A stretch of 6,571 bases of DNA from DATCRE01 sp035493595 (GTDB lineage: Bacteria; Bacteroidota; Bacteroidia; Cytophagales; Cyclobacteriaceae). The stretch covers positions 1 through 6,571 of the forward strand of contig DATJHZ010000142.1 in assembly GCA_035493595.1 (NCBI GenBank), in the 5' to 3' direction. The translations under genes and the position numbers were made by a program. Positions 5,780 through 6,571 of the stretch are shown here, piece by piece (within the stretch, counting starts at the first letter, position 1; each line of letters starts with the position of its first letter). Under the pieces are notes generated by a model. It saw nothing but the letters and a program-made list of their open reading frames with translations. It was not told the DNA's origin and made no database searches.

Positions 5780-6571
5780 ATGGTTCATGGTAAAAAGGTA
5801 GTGGTAGTACTCCCGGCGTTCAATGCAGAACGAACGCTGCAAAAAACCTATGACGAAATTCCTTTTGGTATTGTTGACGAAGTAATTCTAACCGATGATG
5901 CCAGCACCGATGCGACGCTGAGTGTTGCCGGAAAGCTCAATATTAATCACATCATCAGGCATGATAAGAATAAAGGATATGGTAGCAATCAGAAAACCTG
6001 CTATCTGAAAGCTCTTGAAATTGGAGCTGACATTATCATCATGCTTCATCCTGATTATCAATATTCGCCCAGGCTCATTCCAAGCATGGCCGATCTCATT
6101 GCCACGAATACTTATAGTGTTGTTCTTGGCTCCCGAATTTTAGGCAAGGGCGCATTGAAAGGTGGTATGCCCCTCTATAAGTTTATTGCTAACCGTGTAT
6201 TAACATCTATTCAGAATTTGCTTCTCAATGCAAAGTTGTCTGAATACCATACTGGCTACAGGGCTTTTGATGCTAGAGTTCTGCAGCACGTAAATTTCGA
6301 ATCTAACGCCGATGACTTTGTTTTTGATAACCAGTTTCTGGCACAGGTAATTTATGCTGGTTATGACATTGCAGAGATTACTTGTCCTGCACGATATTTC
6401 GAGGAAGCATCGTCAATCAATTTTTTTGATAGTGTTGTGTATGGTGTTGGCGTATTAAAAGTATCGATACAGTTTCTCTTGCAACGTCTCGGACTTGCAT
6501 CATTCGAAATCTATGAGATGAAAGACGCTCCTGTTAAAAAATTAGTGCCGTTTAAAGAAACGCAGACATCG
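5780..6571 (+). CDS. Family 2 glycosyltransferase (DPM/DPG-synthase-like), 3' end cut by window edge
   Basis: An open frame of 264 codons starts at the ATG at 5780 and reaches the right edge without a stop. The GT-A fold is evident. 'KVVVVLPAFNAERTL' (6-20) is the nucleotide-binding first strand, and 'EVILTDDASTDAT' (34-46) contains the UDP/GDP-contacting acidic pair. 'HDKNKGYGSNQKTC' (61-74) and 'GSRILGKG' (117-124) are typical of polyprenol-phosphate-type GT2 enzymes. 'EYHTGYRAFDARVL' (155-168) is the conserved acceptor-site stretch. The usual DxD-type motif (DADGQ) is replaced by 'HPDYQY' (90-95), keeping one Asp (Asp92). The family transfers sugars from NDP-sugar or to lipid carriers at the inner face of the membrane; donor and acceptor cannot be told. 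No certain transmembrane helix is seen, although 217-235 is moderately hydrophobic. It is preceded by a 165-base spacer with the terminator of the previous gene, so it probably begins a new transcription unit. Confidence 0.85.
   Translation, partial: MVHGKKVVVVLPAFNAERTLQKTYDEIPFGIVDEVILTDDASTDATLSVAGKLNINHIIRHDKNKGYGSNQKTCYLKALEIGADIIIMLHPDYQYSPRLIPSMADLIATNTYSVVLGSRILGKGALKGGMPLYKFIANRVLTSIQNLLLNAKLSEYHTGYRAFDARVLQHVNFESNADDFVFDNQFLAQVIYAGYDIAEITCPARYFEEASSINFFDSVVYGVGVLKVSIQFLLQRLGLASFEIYEMKDAPVKKLVPFKETQTS

Overview
The window looks like a chromosomal stretch from a Bacteroidota bacterium, most likely a Cytophagales- or Chitinophagales-type free-living member. The reasons are moderate-to-low GC, start codons with almost no purine-rich Shine-Dalgarno sequence, and several protein types that I recognise as characteristic of this phylum: the short arginine decarboxylase, the small Crp-like regulator ending in an 'ASYLG.TPEFLS.IR' tail, and two hypothetical membrane proteins. 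The species cannot be named from the sequence. I see no mobile element, CRISPR array, tRNA or rRNA.

Layout. Three genes are read leftward from a divergence point near 1.8-2.2 kb. In transcription order they are an arginase-family ureohydrolase (1808-846), a four-helix membrane protein of unknown function (734-333), and a membrane-anchored protein of unknown function that runs off the left edge (291-1). A strong 16-bp hairpin separates the ureohydrolase from the two membrane-protein genes. Five genes are read rightward: a short type III PLP arginine decarboxylase (2241-3644, followed by a good intrinsic terminator), a hypothetical membrane protein (3895-4416), a Crp/Fnr-family regulator (4501-5073), an AhpD/carboxymuconolactone-decarboxylase-family protein (5159-5614, followed by a hairpin), and a family 2 glycosyltransferase that runs off the right edge (5780-6571).

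How the genes work together. The ureohydrolase and the arginine decarboxylase face away from each other across a 432-bp spacer. If their family assignments hold, they are the two competing exits from arginine: to ornithine plus urea, or to agmatine and polyamines. The spacer holds a two-block inverted repeat of about 108 bp placed almost symmetrically between the two starts, a plausible shared control element. The Crp-like regulator and the AhpD-like protein probably form a redox or stress module; the spacers in front of these two genes share a 13-of-14 match.

Most of the window is ordinary housekeeping DNA and I do not see a clear new system. The most worthwhile points are the altered catalytic loop of the ureohydrolase (the usual G-N-x-H-G is G-D-M-N-R here) and the symmetric inverted repeat in the divergent spacer.
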